Below are positions 24,545 to 33,864 of a stretch of 64,000 nt of DNA, piece by piece (within the stretch, counting starts at the first letter, position 1; every line of letters starts with the position of its first letter). Both the position numbers and the translations under genes were made by a program. This DNA is from Streptomyces sp. F001. GTDB taxonomy: Bacteria; Actinomycetota; Actinomycetes; Streptomycetales; Streptomycetaceae. Where the stretch lies: assembly GCF_004187715.1 (NCBI RefSeq), contig NZ_QZWF01000016.1, positions 62,001-126,000 of the forward strand. Reading direction: 5' to 3'. The notes under the pieces are model-generated. The model searched no databases. It saw only the letters and a program-made list of their open reading frames with translations, and was not told the origin of the DNA.

Positions 24545-25615
24545 ATGGCCGACATCACCCGGCGCCTTGGGTGGCGCCATCTGCGCGGCGCTCCGACGGC
24601 ACACATCCGCCACCATCGCTCCGGCAAGCTGGTGCACGACGGCCCGGGACTGAGCTTCTGGTTCCGCTCCCTGACCGCCGCACTCTCCGAGGTGCCGGTC
24701 GACGACCGCGAACTGGCGATGACCTTCCACGCTCGCACGTCCGACTTCCAGGACGTCACGGTGCAGGCGACGGTCACCTACCGGATCGCCGACCCGGCCC
24801 TCGCGGCCGCCCGCCTCGACTTCTCCGTCGACCCGGACACCGGAGTCTGGCGGGGCGCTCCCCTGGAGCAGCTGGGCACGCTGCTGACGGAGACGGCCCA
24901 GCAGCATGCGCTGGACGTCCTCGCCCGTACGTCGCTGTCGTCGGCGCTGGTGGACGGGGTGACGGCAGTGCGCGAACGCGTAGCGGCGGGGCTGGCGGCG
25001 GAACCCCGGCCGCCGGCCACGGGCCTCGAGGTGGTCGCCGTACGCGTCGTCGCCCTGCGCCCGGAGCCGGAGGTGGAGCGGGCCCTGCGCACGCCCGCCC
25101 GGGAGCAGATCCAGCAGGAGGCCGACCGGGCGACGTACGAGCGGAGGGCCGTGGCCGTCGAGCGGGAGCGGGCCATCGCCGAGAACGAGCTGGCCAGCCG
25201 GATCGAACTCGCCCGCCGCGAGGAGCAGTTGGTCGACCAGCGGGGCACGAACGCACGCCGTGAGGCCGAGGAGCATGCGGCGGCGGACGCGGTACGGGCC
25301 GAGGCCGAGGCGGCGCGGACGGTGACCCTGGCGGAGGCGGAAGCGGCACGGACGGTAAAGCTGGCGGAGGCGGAGGCGGCCCGTTCCGTACGGCTGGCCC
25401 GCGCGGAGGCCGAGGGTGCCCGTGAGGTCGGTGCGGCGCGGGCCACGGCGCAGGCGGCGTGGCTGCAGGTGCACGCGGGTGTCGATGTATCGATACTGCA
25501 TGCTCTGACCGGCAGCAGGCTGGCGGAGAACCTGCCGCACATCGACAGCGTCACCATCTCGCCCGATGTCGTCACGGGGCTGCTCGCCCGGCTCGGCGAC
25601 GGGACGCGGGCGTGA
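24545..25615 (+). CDS. SPFH/band 7 domain protein with long coiled coil
   Basis: A 356-residue protein. The N-terminal SPFH domain (about residues 20-190) includes DFQDVTVQATVTYRIADPAL; then a charged Ala/Glu-rich coiled coil (about 200-310) with near-exact 11-residue repeats around AEAEAARTV; then a short C-terminal domain ending in VTISPDVVTGLLARLGD. No N-terminal membrane anchor is evident, unlike flotillins. Probable oligomeric scaffold. Start 24545 follows GCGAGGGG. Coupled by a GTGA overlap to the NAD-kinase-like gene. Confidence 0.82.
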   Translation: MADITRRLGWRHLRGAPTAHIRHHRSGKLVHDGPGLSFWFRSLTAALSEVPVDDRELAMTFHARTSDFQDVTVQATVTYRIADPALAAARLDFSVDPDTGVWRGAPLEQLGTLLTETAQQHALDVLARTSLSSALVDGVTAVRERVAAGLAAEPRPPATGLEVVAVRVVALRPEPEVERALRTPAREQIQQEADRATYERRAVAVERERAIAENELASRIELARREEQLVDQRGTNARREAEEHAAADAVRAEAEAARTVTLAEAEAARTVKLAEAEAARSVRLARAEAEGAREVGAARATAQAAWLQVHAGVDVSILHALTGSRLAENLPHIDSVTISPDVVTGLLARLGDGTRA

Positions 25616-26505
25616 GTCTCGCCCCGCGGGCCGTCCTCGTCCGTCGCACCACGGAGTACGAGGAGTTGGTGGCCCGGCACGGTACGCACGGCCAGGCCGC
25701 CTTCTTCCTCCGCTCCCGCGGCCGGGACATCGAGGAGCTCGCGGACCGGCACCACCGCACCCGCCGCACGCTGGCCGAGGTCACGTCCGCGATTCCTCTG
25801 ACCTGGCGTCAGGCGCAGGTCGAACGGGCCGACTTGGACCGTTTCCTGTTCGCGCCGGAGGACGTGGTGGTCGTGGTCGGTCAGGACGGACTGGTGGCGA
25901 ACGTCGCCAAGTACCTGGCGGGACAGCCGGTGTTGGGGTTCGATCCGGACCCCGACCGCAATCCGGGTGTCCTGGTCCGGCACCGCCCCGCAGACGCGGC
26001 GAAGCTGCTGCCGTCCGCGACCACGGCGGCCACGGACGAACTCACCATGGTCGAAGCGGTCGCCGACGACACCCAACGGCTTGTCGCACTCAACGAGATC
26101 TATCTGGGAGCAGCCGGACACCAGACGGCCCGATACCGCCTGGGCCTCGAGGACGACGGCGGTGTCGTCGAGGCCCAGGCCTCCTCCGGTGTGCTCATCG
26201 GCACCGGGACCGGGGCCACCGGATGGCTCCGGTCGGTGTGGCAGGAGCGCTCCAGCGGCCTTCGGCTCCCCCGCCCCACCGACGACCGCCTGCTGTGGTT
26301 CGTACGAGAGGCATGGCCCTCCCCGGCCACCGGTACGTCACTGGTGGCCGGGGAACTGTCGGCTTCCTCGCGGCTGAGTCTCACCGTCGAGTCCGAGCGG
26401 CTGATCGCCTTCGGGGACGGGATGGAGTCCGACGCCGTGGAGCTGACGTGGGGTCAGTCGGTGCGGGTCGGAGTGTGCCGGGAGCGGCTCCGACTGGTGG
26501 GCTGA
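25612..26505 (+). CDS. NAD-kinase-like protein
   Basis: A 297-residue protein with NAD-kinase-fold signatures: VVVVVGQDGLVANVAKYL (residues about 85-102), where the usual GGDG is GQDG; LNEIYLG near residue 165 matching the NE motif; and SSGVLIGTGTGATGW in the position of the substrate-binding PTGSTAY loop. The altered GGDG leaves kinase activity uncertain; it could bind a nucleotide or act on another substrate. GTG start overlaps the SPFH stop by four bases, and the STAND-TPR gene starts 57 bases downstream, so the three are probably one transcription unit. Confidence 0.7.
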   Translation: MSLAPRAVLVRRTTEYEELVARHGTHGQAAFFLRSRGRDIEELADRHHRTRRTLAEVTSAIPLTWRQAQVERADLDRFLFAPEDVVVVVGQDGLVANVAKYLAGQPVLGFDPDPDRNPGVLVRHRPADAAKLLPSATTAATDELTMVEAVADDTQRLVALNEIYLGAAGHQTARYRLGLEDDGGVVEAQASSGVLIGTGTGATGWLRSVWQERSSGLRLPRPTDDRLLWFVREAWPSPATGTSLVAGELSASSRLSLTVESERLIAFGDGMESDAVELTWGQSVRVGVCRERLRLVG

Positions 26506-26561
26506 CGGGCATACTACGGGCGGGCCGACGCCGACGGGACAGCCGGGCAGGGGGTGAAGCC

Positions 26562-29500
26562 ATGCCGGGGGCAAGGCGCCGGGGGCGGTCGCGAGGTGAG
26601 CTCATACGGCAGCGCGCGCAGGCGCAGTTCGTCGGACGGCGATCCCAACGCGCCCTGTTCGTACAGAACTTGGCGAAGGACCCGGAGTCGGAGAACGACC
26701 CGGCGCACTTCCTGTTCCATGTGCGCGGAGTGGGCGGGGTGGGCAAGTCCACGCTGCTGCGGCAGTGGCGGGAGGCCGCCCGGCAGGCCGGTGCGGTGAC
26801 GGCGGTGGTGGACGAGAACGACGTCCACGGCGTCCCCGAGACGTTGGCCGAGCTGGCCCGGCAGCTCGCCGAGAAGGCCGGTCCGCTCAAGGAGTTCGAC
26901 CGGGCTGCCGAGCAGTACCGCCGGGAGCAGGAGGCGGCTGCCGAGCCGATACCGGCGGACGGTGCCGGGGCCGCGGAGGGCGAGGCGTCCGTGTCGAGCC
27001 GGGTGGTGGCGCAGGCGGCGCTGGGCGCGGCGGCGCTGCTGCCGGGGGCCGGTGTGGTGACCGCGATGGCGAACCCGGACACCGCAGCCCAGGGTCTGGA
27101 CCGGCTGCGGGCCGGGATCCGGGCCCGGGGACGCCAGGGCCGCGGGGGCGATGCAACCGAGGTCAGCCGGGCCTTCGTCGCCGAGCTGGGGCGGTTGTGC
27201 CGTGCGTACCCATGGGTGGTGCTGTTCCTCGACACCTGGGAGCAGACCGGCCGCTATCTGGACGGCTGGCTGCGCGATCTGGTGGACGACGCCTTCGGGC
27301 CGCTGCCGGTCAACGTGATGGTCGTTCTGGCCGGGCGGGACGACCTCGCGGAGCGTGACTGGGCGCAGCTGCGCGCGGAGGTGACGGAGGTGCCGCTGGA
27401 GGTGTTCACCGAGGCGGAGACACGAGAGCTGCTGGCGGCCCGGGGGGTGACGGAGCCGGGGGTGGTGGAGGCGGTCCTGCATCTGTCGATGGGACTGCCG
27501 CTGCTGGTGGAGCTGCTGGCGCTGGCCCGGCCAGGGGCCGCCGAGGACGTGGACGCCGACGGGGACGTGGTGGACCGGGCCGTCGAGCGGTTCGTGCAGT
27601 GGATCGCGGACCCGGGGCAGCGGGAGACGGTCCTCGCGTGCGCGCTGGCACCGCAGCTCAACGAGGACGTGTTCGCCGCCGCCGCGCCGGAGGACGCACG
27701 CGGGCTGTGGGGGTGGCTGTGCGGGCAGCCGTTCGTCAGCGGCCACGGCGACTTCAAGCAGTACCACGCGGTGGTACGGGCGAGCATGGTCCGCCAGCAG
27801 CGCACCCGCTCCCCGCAGCGCTGGACCGCGGCGCACCTCCGCCTCGCCGACACCCATGCCGCGTGGCGCACCGACGCCGAGCAGGGGCTGGCCGAGTCGA
27901 AACGGTGGGCGGATCCGCTGTGGCGCCGGCACCGCCTGGACGAGACGTACCACCGGCTGTGTGCCAACCCCGCGGCCCACTTGGCGGCCGCACTGGAGCA
28001 GGCCGTCCAGGCCGCGGGCCAGGAGACGGCGATCCTGCGGCAGTGGACCGACACCCTGGGGCAGGCGGCACGCGACACCGCCGAGCCGACTCTGCAGTCC
28101 TGGGCGGACCGTCTGCAGAACGCCGTGGCCGACGACGAACCCGCTCTGGCGGCCCTCACGGCGCTGCTGGCGCACGGCCAACTGGGCAGCACGGCTCGGG
28201 CATGGGCGCACGCCTATCGGGGGCAGCGCCTGTCTCTCGCCGACCGCGATGAGGAAGCCATCGCCGAACTGGACCGTGCCGTCGCCGTCGATTCCGGCAA
28301 CGCCCGCGCTTGGGCCTTCCGCGGCAACGTGCACCGCTGGCGCGGCAACGACGACCAGGCGATCAACGACCTGACGGCCGCGCTCGACCTCGACCCGGAC
28401 TACGCCTGGGCGCTTGCCCGTCGGGGAGACGCCCACCGCAGTGCCGGCCGCCTCGATCAGGCCGTCGCAGACCTGACCGCCGCGCTGAACCTCGACCCCG
28501 ATGATGTCTGGGCACTTGGCTCCCGCGGTCAGACCCACTACCAGGCGGGTCGCTACGACGAGGCTGTCACGGACTTCACCGCGGCACTCGACATCGACCC
28601 CACCGTCGCATGGGTGCTGGGTTCCCGTGGTCAGACCCACCGCATGGCCGACCGCTACGAGGAGGCCATCGCCGACCTCACCGCAGCACTCGCCCTTGAC
28701 CCCGACGATGCCTGGTCGCTCGCCCAACGCGGAGCAGCCCACTACGGAGCGGACCGTTACGACGAGGCCGTGGCCGACTTCAGCGCCTCCCTCGACCTCA
28801 ATCCCGACCAGGCCTGGGCGCTCGGTGCTCGCGGTCAGACGCACCGCATGGCGGGGCGCTACGACCAGGCCGTCGCCGACCTCACCGCCGCACTCGACCT
28901 CAAACCCGACTACCCCTGGGCGCTCGCCCAACGTGGAGCAGCCCACCACGGAGCGAACCGTTACGACCAGGCAGTCGCGGACCTGACCGCCGCACTCGAC
29001 TTCGATCCCGACTACGCCTGGGCACTCGCCCGCCGGGGATGCGCCCACCGCATGGCCGGCCGCTACGACCAGGCCGTCACAGACCTCACCGCCGCACTCG
29101 ACCTTGAACCCGACTACCCCTGGGCACTCTCCCAACGCGGAGAAGCCCACCGCCAGGCGGGCCGCATTGAGGAGGCCGTGGCCGACTTCAGCGCCTGCCT
29201 CGACCTCAACGCCGACGGCACGTGGGCCCTCTGCCAACGGGGCGTGGCCCGTCGTGCCGCGGGGCAGTTCGCGTCGGCACGGGAGGACCTCGTCGGCGCT
29301 GTCACGGCCAGACCTGACGACGCCGGCTATGCGTTCGAGCAGCTCATGCTGGACACGATGACCCGGGGGCTCGAGGCATGCACGCACGCCTGGACGGAGT
29401 TACTAGCCACTCCGGTGAACCCGCCGAAGACCGACGCCACCAGGTTCTTCGCCCTCTTCCGCGTCCTGCTCCTCGAACCGGAGACCGACGTCACGGAGGT

Positions 29501-29648
29501 CACCGAGGCGTTCCTGGCGGACGCCCCCGACCAGGACGCCATCACCGATCTGCTCCTCTATCTGGCCGAACTCGCGGCCCTGGACCATCCGTGCGCAGAC
29601 CGCGCACGCCAGTGCAGCCGACTCATCCGCGCACATACGTCGCGCTGA
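26562..29648 (+). CDS. STAND-type P-loop NTPase with C-terminal TPR array
   Basis: A 1028-residue protein. A basic N-terminus is followed by a P-loop ATPase: Walker A GVGGVGKST at residues 56-64, Walker B WVVLFLDTWE near 217-226, and a sensor-like VVLAGRDDL. A winged/helical linker (about 330-540) leads to about 11 tetratricopeptide repeats of 34 residues (about 545-918), consensus WALxxRGxxHRxAGRYDQAV-ADLTAAL. A helical C-terminal domain closes the protein. This is a signal-transduction ATPase layout with a sensor array; no effector domain is recognised in the chain. It carries a TTA leucine codon at codon 947 (29400), so translation may depend on bldA. Specific role unknown. Confidence 0.8.
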   Translation: MPGARRRGRSRGELIRQRAQAQFVGRRSQRALFVQNLAKDPESENDPAHFLFHVRGVGGVGKSTLLRQWREAARQAGAVTAVVDENDVHGVPETLAELARQLAEKAGPLKEFDRAAEQYRREQEAAAEPIPADGAGAAEGEASVSSRVVAQAALGAAALLPGAGVVTAMANPDTAAQGLDRLRAGIRARGRQGRGGDATEVSRAFVAELGRLCRAYPWVVLFLDTWEQTGRYLDGWLRDLVDDAFGPLPVNVMVVLAGRDDLAERDWAQLRAEVTEVPLEVFTEAETRELLAARGVTEPGVVEAVLHLSMGLPLLVELLALARPGAAEDVDADGDVVDRAVERFVQWIADPGQRETVLACALAPQLNEDVFAAAAPEDARGLWGWLCGQPFVSGHGDFKQYHAVVRASMVRQQRTRSPQRWTAAHLRLADTHAAWRTDAEQGLAESKRWADPLWRRHRLDETYHRLCANPAAHLAAALEQAVQAAGQETAILRQWTDTLGQAARDTAEPTLQSWADRLQNAVADDEPALAALTALLAHGQLGSTARAWAHAYRGQRLSLADRDEEAIAELDRAVAVDSGNARAWAFRGNVHRWRGNDDQAINDLTAALDLDPDYAWALARRGDAHRSAGRLDQAVADLTAALNLDPDDVWALGSRGQTHYQAGRYDEAVTDFTAALDIDPTVAWVLGSRGQTHRMADRYEEAIADLTAALALDPDDAWSLAQRGAAHYGADRYDEAVADFSASLDLNPDQAWALGARGQTHRMAGRYDQAVADLTAALDLKPDYPWALAQRGAAHHGANRYDQAVADLTAALDFDPDYAWALARRGCAHRMAGRYDQAVTDLTAALDLEPDYPWALSQRGEAHRQAGRIEEAVADFSACLDLNADGTWALCQRGVARRAAGQFASAREDLVGAVTARPDDAGYAFEQLMLDTMTRGLEACTHAWTELLATPVNPPKTDATRFFALFRVLLLEPETDVTEVTEAFLADAPDQDAITDLLLYLAELAALDHPCADRARQCSRLIRAHTSR
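28194..29315 (+). repeat. About eleven 102-bp direct repeats encoding TPRs
   Basis: Repeated 34-codon units inside the STAND gene, several nearly identical at DNA level; for example the units starting near 28704 and 28908 share CTCGCCCAACG and GGAGCAGCCCAC. Such homogeneity suggests recent unit duplication or gene conversion. Not a CRISPR: units are contiguous coding sequence without spacers. Confidence 0.75.
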
Positions 29649-29666
29649 GCCGACCGCACCAACGCC

Positions 29667-32243
29667 TCACAGCCGCGGATCCACCGGCTCCGACTCCAGC
29701 GCCAGCACTCCGAACACCGCCTCGTGCACCCGCCACAGCGGCTCGCCCTCCGCCAGCCGGTCCAGTGCCTCCAGGCCGAGCGCGTACTCGCGGATCGCGA
29801 GCGAGCGCTTGTGGTTGAGGAAGCGGGAGCGGAGGCGGGCGAGGTTCTCCGGTCGGGTGTACTCGGGACCGTAGATGATCCGCAGGTACTCGCGGCCCCG
29901 GCACTTGATGCCGGGCTGCACCAGGCGGCCCTGGTCACTGCGGACCAGCGCGCCGAGCGGCTTGACGACCATGCCCTCGCCGCCGCGGCCGGTCATCTCC
30001 AGCCACCAGTCGACGCCGGCCTGGATCGACTCCGGGTCACCCGTGTCGACGTACAGGCGCCGGGTGGTCTGGAGCAGTCCGCTGCCGTCGTGCTCGACGA
30101 GCCGGTCGAGCAGGGCGAGCTGTTCGTCGTGCGGCAGTCCGGCGAGGCTGCGGCCCTGAACCGCGAGTATCTGGAACGGGGCCAGGCGGACGCCGTTCAG
30201 GCCGTCCGTGGTCCAGCAGTAGCGGCGGTACGCCTCGGTGAACGCGGCGGCGTCCGCTGCCCGTTCACGCTGGCGGGACAGGAGGCCGGCCACGTCGACG
30301 CCGCGGGCCGCCGCACCTTCCAACGCGGTCAGCGCGCCCGGGAACACCGCCCCGGAGGCGGCGCCGACCGCCGCGTACTGGCTGCGCAGCAACCCGGACG
30401 CCTTCAGCGACCACGGCATCAGCTCGGCATCCAGCAGCAGCCAGTCGGTCTCCAGCTCGTCCCAGAGGCCCGCCTCGCCGACGGCCGTCCGCAGCCGGCC
30501 GAGGATCTCCTCCGTGACCGCCTCGTCGTCGAAGAACGGACGGCCGGTCCGGGTGTAGAGGGACCCGGTCGGCCCTCCCCCACTCTCGGCTCCGCTCGAG
30601 CGGGAGGTGCCCCCATCCCCGAACCGCTTCCGCGCCGCCTCCGCGTCCCGGCAGACCAGCGCCATCGCCCGCGAGCCCATGTGCTTCTCCTCGCACACGA
30701 CTCGGGCGACACCGTCGTCCTTGTACTGCGCGAAGGCCTCGGCCGGGTGCTCCAGATAGCCCTCCACGTGAGAGGTGGCCGTCGGCGCCATCGTCGGCGG
30801 GAGGAACGGCAGCAGCCGCGGGTCGACGGCGAAACGGCTCATGACCTCCAGGGCCGCCGCCGCGTTCTCCTCGCGGACGGAGATCCGCCCGGCGTGCCGG
30901 GTCTCCACGACCCGCCGTCCCTGTACGTCGGCCAGGTCCAGCGGCCGCCCGTCCTGCCCGCCCGGCGCCTCCGAGCGCAGCGGCTTGGCCGGCTCGTACC
31001 AGACGCGCTCCGCCGGTACGTCGACCAGTTCCCGCTCCGGCCAGCGCAGCGCAGTGAGCTTGCCGCCGAAGACGGCACCGGTGTCCAGGCAGATGGTGTT
31101 GTTCAGCCAGGTGGCCTCCGGGACGGGAGTGTGGCCGTAGACCACCGCCGCCCGGCCCCGGTAGTCCTCCGCCCACGGGTAGCGCACCGGCAGCCCGAAC
31201 TCGTCGGTCTCCCCCGTGGTGTCGCCGTACAGCGCGTGCGAGCGGACCCGGCCGGACGTCCGGCCGTGGTACTTCTCCGGCAGACCGGCGTGGCAGACCA
31301 CCAGCCTGCCGCCGTCGAGGACGTAGTGGCTGACGAGCCCGTCGATGAACTCCCGTACCTGCTGCCGGAACTCCTCGCTCTCCCCCTCCATCTGCTCGAT
31401 GGTCTCGGCGAGCCCGTGCGTGTGCTGGACCTTGCGGCCCTTGAGGTACCGCCCGTACTTGTTCTCGTGATTTCCGGGCACGCACAGGGCGTTGCCCGAC
31501 GTCACCATCGACATCACACGGCGCAGCACACCGGGGCTGTCCGGCCCGCGGTCGACGAGGTCACCGACGAAGACGGCGGTACGGCCGTCGGGGTGCACTC
31601 CGTCGACGTACCCCAACTTGCCCAGCAGCGACTCCAGTTCGGCGGAGCAGCCGTGGATGTCGCCGATGATGTCGAAGGGGCCGGTGAGGTGGGTGAGGTC
31701 GTTGAAGCGCTTCTCGGTGACGATCGTGGCGTTCTCGACGTCCTCCACTCCGCGCAGGATGTGCACCTTGCGGAAGCCCTCGCGCTCCAGGTGGCGCAGG
31801 GAACGGCGGAGTTCGCGGGTGTGCCGCTGGATGACCCGGCGCGGCATGTCGGCCCGGTCGACACGGGCCGCGTTGCGCTCGGCGCACACCTGCTCCGGCA
31901 CGTCGAGCACGATGGCGATGGGCAGCACGTCGTACTGCCTGGCCAGCTCGATCAGCTGCCGTCGGGCGTCCGGCTGCACGCTGGTGGCGTCGACGACCGT
32001 GCGGCGGCCGGCGGCCAGGCGCTTGCCCGCGATGTAGTGCAGGACGTCGAAGGCGTCCCGGGTGGCGCCCTGGTCGTTCTCGTCGTCGGAGACGAGCCCC
32101 CGGCAGAAGTCGGACGAGATCACCTCGGTCGGCTTGAAGTGCCGACGGGCGAAGGTGGACTTGCCCGAGCCGGAGGCGCCGATCAGCACCACGAGGGAGA
32201 GGTCGGTGACGGGCAGGGTGCGCCCCTTGGTGTCGACGGTCAT
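29667..32243 (-). CDS. pnkp: Bacterial polynucleotide kinase-phosphatase (RNA repair)
   Basis: An 858-residue three-domain RNA repair enzyme. Kinase: P-loop GASGSGKST near residue 25, healing 5'-OH ends. Metallophosphatase: GDIHGC, VGDLVDRGPDS and GNHENK, removing 2',3'-cyclic phosphate. Adenylyltransferase/ligase-like C-terminal domain with the AMP-acceptor Lys in CEEKHMGSRA. ATGA overlap with hen1 upstream, the standard pairing. Unusual: a Gly/Ser-rich in-frame insertion (GDGGTSRSSGAESGGG) just after the KHMG motif is encoded by a dispersed palindromic repeat (30573-30617). The CDS start is fixed at 32243; the frame continues into hen1 antisense only. Confidence 0.93.
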   Translation of the reverse strand: MTVDTKGRTLPVTDLSLVVLIGASGSGKSTFARRHFKPTEVISSDFCRGLVSDDENDQGATRDAFDVLHYIAGKRLAAGRRTVVDATSVQPDARRQLIELARQYDVLPIAIVLDVPEQVCAERNAARVDRADMPRRVIQRHTRELRRSLRHLEREGFRKVHILRGVEDVENATIVTEKRFNDLTHLTGPFDIIGDIHGCSAELESLLGKLGYVDGVHPDGRTAVFVGDLVDRGPDSPGVLRRVMSMVTSGNALCVPGNHENKYGRYLKGRKVQHTHGLAETIEQMEGESEEFRQQVREFIDGLVSHYVLDGGRLVVCHAGLPEKYHGRTSGRVRSHALYGDTTGETDEFGLPVRYPWAEDYRGRAAVVYGHTPVPEATWLNNTICLDTGAVFGGKLTALRWPERELVDVPAERVWYEPAKPLRSEAPGGQDGRPLDLADVQGRRVVETRHAGRISVREENAAAALEVMSRFAVDPRLLPFLPPTMAPTATSHVEGYLEHPAEAFAQYKDDGVARVVCEEKHMGSRAMALVCRDAEAARKRFGDGGTSRSSGAESGGGPTGSLYTRTGRPFFDDEAVTEEILGRLRTAVGEAGLWDELETDWLLLDAELMPWSLKASGLLRSQYAAVGAASGAVFPGALTALEGAAARGVDVAGLLSRQRERAADAAAFTEAYRRYCWTTDGLNGVRLAPFQILAVQGRSLAGLPHDEQLALLDRLVEHDGSGLLQTTRRLYVDTGDPESIQAGVDWWLEMTGRGGEGMVVKPLGALVRSDQGRLVQPGIKCRGREYLRIIYGPEYTRPENLARLRSRFLNHKRSLAIREYALGLEALDRLAEGEPLWRVHEAVFGVLALESEPVDPRL
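30573..30617 (+). repeat. Dispersed palindromic repeat inserted within pnkp
   Basis: CCTCCCCCACTCTCGGCTCC followed by GCTCGAGCGGGAGGTGCCCC, about 45 bp, nearly identical to 35793-35835 (inside the MITE) and, in reverse, 40516-40561 (inside the TnpB gene). Net length keeps the pnkp frame open. Confidence 0.75.
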
Positions 32244-33703
32244 GCGGCCTTCTCCTCCTTCGTGGTCCTGATCGTGAACACAGCCATCTGGGTGGGCGGC
32301 CCCACCTCGGGGTCGTCGGGTCCGACGGGCGCGAACTCCACCTCGTAGCCGTGCCGTTCGGCGACTTGTCCGGCCCACTGCCGGAACTCGTCCCGTGTCC
32401 ACTCGAAGCGGTGGTCGCCGTGCCGGACGTGACCGGCCGGGAGGGATTCCCAGCGGACGTTGTACTCGACGTTCGGCGTGGTCACGAGGACCGTCCGAGG
32501 GCGGGCGGCGCCGAACACCGCGTACTCCAGCGCGGGCAGCCGGGGCAGGTCGAGGTGCTCGATCACCTCGCTGAGCACGGCGGCGTCGTATCCCTTGAGC
32601 CGGTTGTCGGTGTAGGCGAGGGAGCCCTGGAAGAGCTTCACGCGCGAGGCCTGCCGCTCCCCCATCCGGTCCAGCTTCAGCCGCCGGGACGCGATGGTGA
32701 GCGCCCGCATCGACACGTCCACGCCGACGATCTCGGTGAACCGCGGGTCCTTCAGCAGCGCCTGCACCAGCTGGCCCTGACCACAGCCGAGGTCGAGGAC
32801 CCGCGCGGCACCGGACGCGTGCAGAGCCGCGACGATCGCGTCCCGTCGCTGCACGGCGAGCGGCGTCGGCTTCTCCTCGGCCTCGCCCTCGGCCTCCACG
32901 GCGTTGTCGATCTCCTCGACCTCACTGTCGTCGGCCTCCGCGAGCCGCACCAGCTCCAGCCGCTCCATCGCCTGCCGGGTCAGCGACCAGCGGCGCGACA
33001 GATACCGGCTGGTGATCAGCTTCTGCTCCGGGTGGTCGGGCAGCCAGCCCTCACCGGCCCGCAGCAGCTTGTCGACCTCGTCGGAGGAGACCCAGTAGTG
33101 CTTGGCGTCGTCGAGGACGGGGAGGAGGACGTACAGGTGGCGCAGTGCCTCGGCGAGGGTCAGCGTCTCCGACTCCAGCAGGAGCCGTACGTAGCGCGAG
33201 TCGCCCCACTCCGGGAACTGCACGTCCAGCGGCACAGGCTCGACGTCCACCGCCCAGCCGAGCGGCTCGAAGAGCCGTCGTACGAGATCCGGGCCGCCCC
33301 GGGCCGGAAGTGCCGGCACCTCGATACGCAGCGGCAGCGACTGTACGGCCCGCTCGGGCCGGGCATTGCACACGCCTCGCATCGCGCTGGAGAAGACGGC
33401 GCTCAGCGCCACGGCCAGCAGCGAAGAGGCGGCGTAGGGGCGGTCGTTGACGTACTGCGCGAGCGCCGCGTCGGGCGCCCCGCCCCGGCCCTTGCCCTTC
33501 CCGCGCCGGACCAGCGCCACCGCGTCGACCTCCAGCAGCAGCGCCGCCGTGCAGCGCTCGGCGTCCGCCTCGGGGTAGAGGACGTGCGCGGTGCCGTAGG
33601 AGGTGGAGAACGCCTGCGCTTTCTCGGGGTGCTTGTGCAGCAGGAAGCCGAGGTCGGTGGCGGGGCGCTCCGGGGTGCCGGTGGTGCTGATCGTCAGGAA
33701 CAC
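32240..33703 (-). CDS. hen1: 3'-terminal RNA ribose 2'-O-methyltransferase Hen1
   Basis: A 487-residue partner of Pnkp. The N-terminal Hen1-specific half (FLTISTTGTPERPATDLGFL) supports ligation in the known complex. The C-terminal methyltransferase has SAM motif VLDLGCGQGQLVQALL near residue 300 and the metal site of Hen1 enzymes, SEVIEHLDLPR plus RHGDHRFEWTR. It methylates the 2'-OH at the repair junction, protecting it from recutting. GTG start; translational coupling to pnkp. Confidence 0.93.
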   Translation of the reverse strand: MFLTISTTGTPERPATDLGFLLHKHPEKAQAFSTSYGTAHVLYPEADAERCTAALLLEVDAVALVRRGKGKGRGGAPDAALAQYVNDRPYAASSLLAVALSAVFSSAMRGVCNARPERAVQSLPLRIEVPALPARGGPDLVRRLFEPLGWAVDVEPVPLDVQFPEWGDSRYVRLLLESETLTLAEALRHLYVLLPVLDDAKHYWVSSDEVDKLLRAGEGWLPDHPEQKLITSRYLSRRWSLTRQAMERLELVRLAEADDSEVEEIDNAVEAEGEAEEKPTPLAVQRRDAIVAALHASGAARVLDLGCGQGQLVQALLKDPRFTEIVGVDVSMRALTIASRRLKLDRMGERQASRVKLFQGSLAYTDNRLKGYDAAVLSEVIEHLDLPRLPALEYAVFGAARPRTVLVTTPNVEYNVRWESLPAGHVRHGDHRFEWTRDEFRQWAGQVAERHGYEVEFAPVGPDDPEVGPPTQMAVFTIRTTKEEKAA

Positions 33704-33864
33704 GGTGGACTGGCCTCGGAGTAGTGGTCTGAACTGCGGATACGCACACCGTACAGAGCGGGCATCGGCAGCACTCGGGAATTTTCGCTAGCCTCCCGGT
33801 CGACCGGGCGTTCGAGGGACAGACGGCATGGGCGCCCACGCACCCACAGAAGCGGAGGGCTCAC

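Noticed and set aside
28194..29315. Regular repeats considered as a CRISPR array
   Set aside because: Units are 102 bp, contiguous and in frame, with no spacers, and they encode TPRs.
26514..29387. 957-codon reverse-strand frame opposite the STAND-TPR gene
   Set aside because: Its apparent repeats are only the antisense of the TPR array; no start signal or domain.
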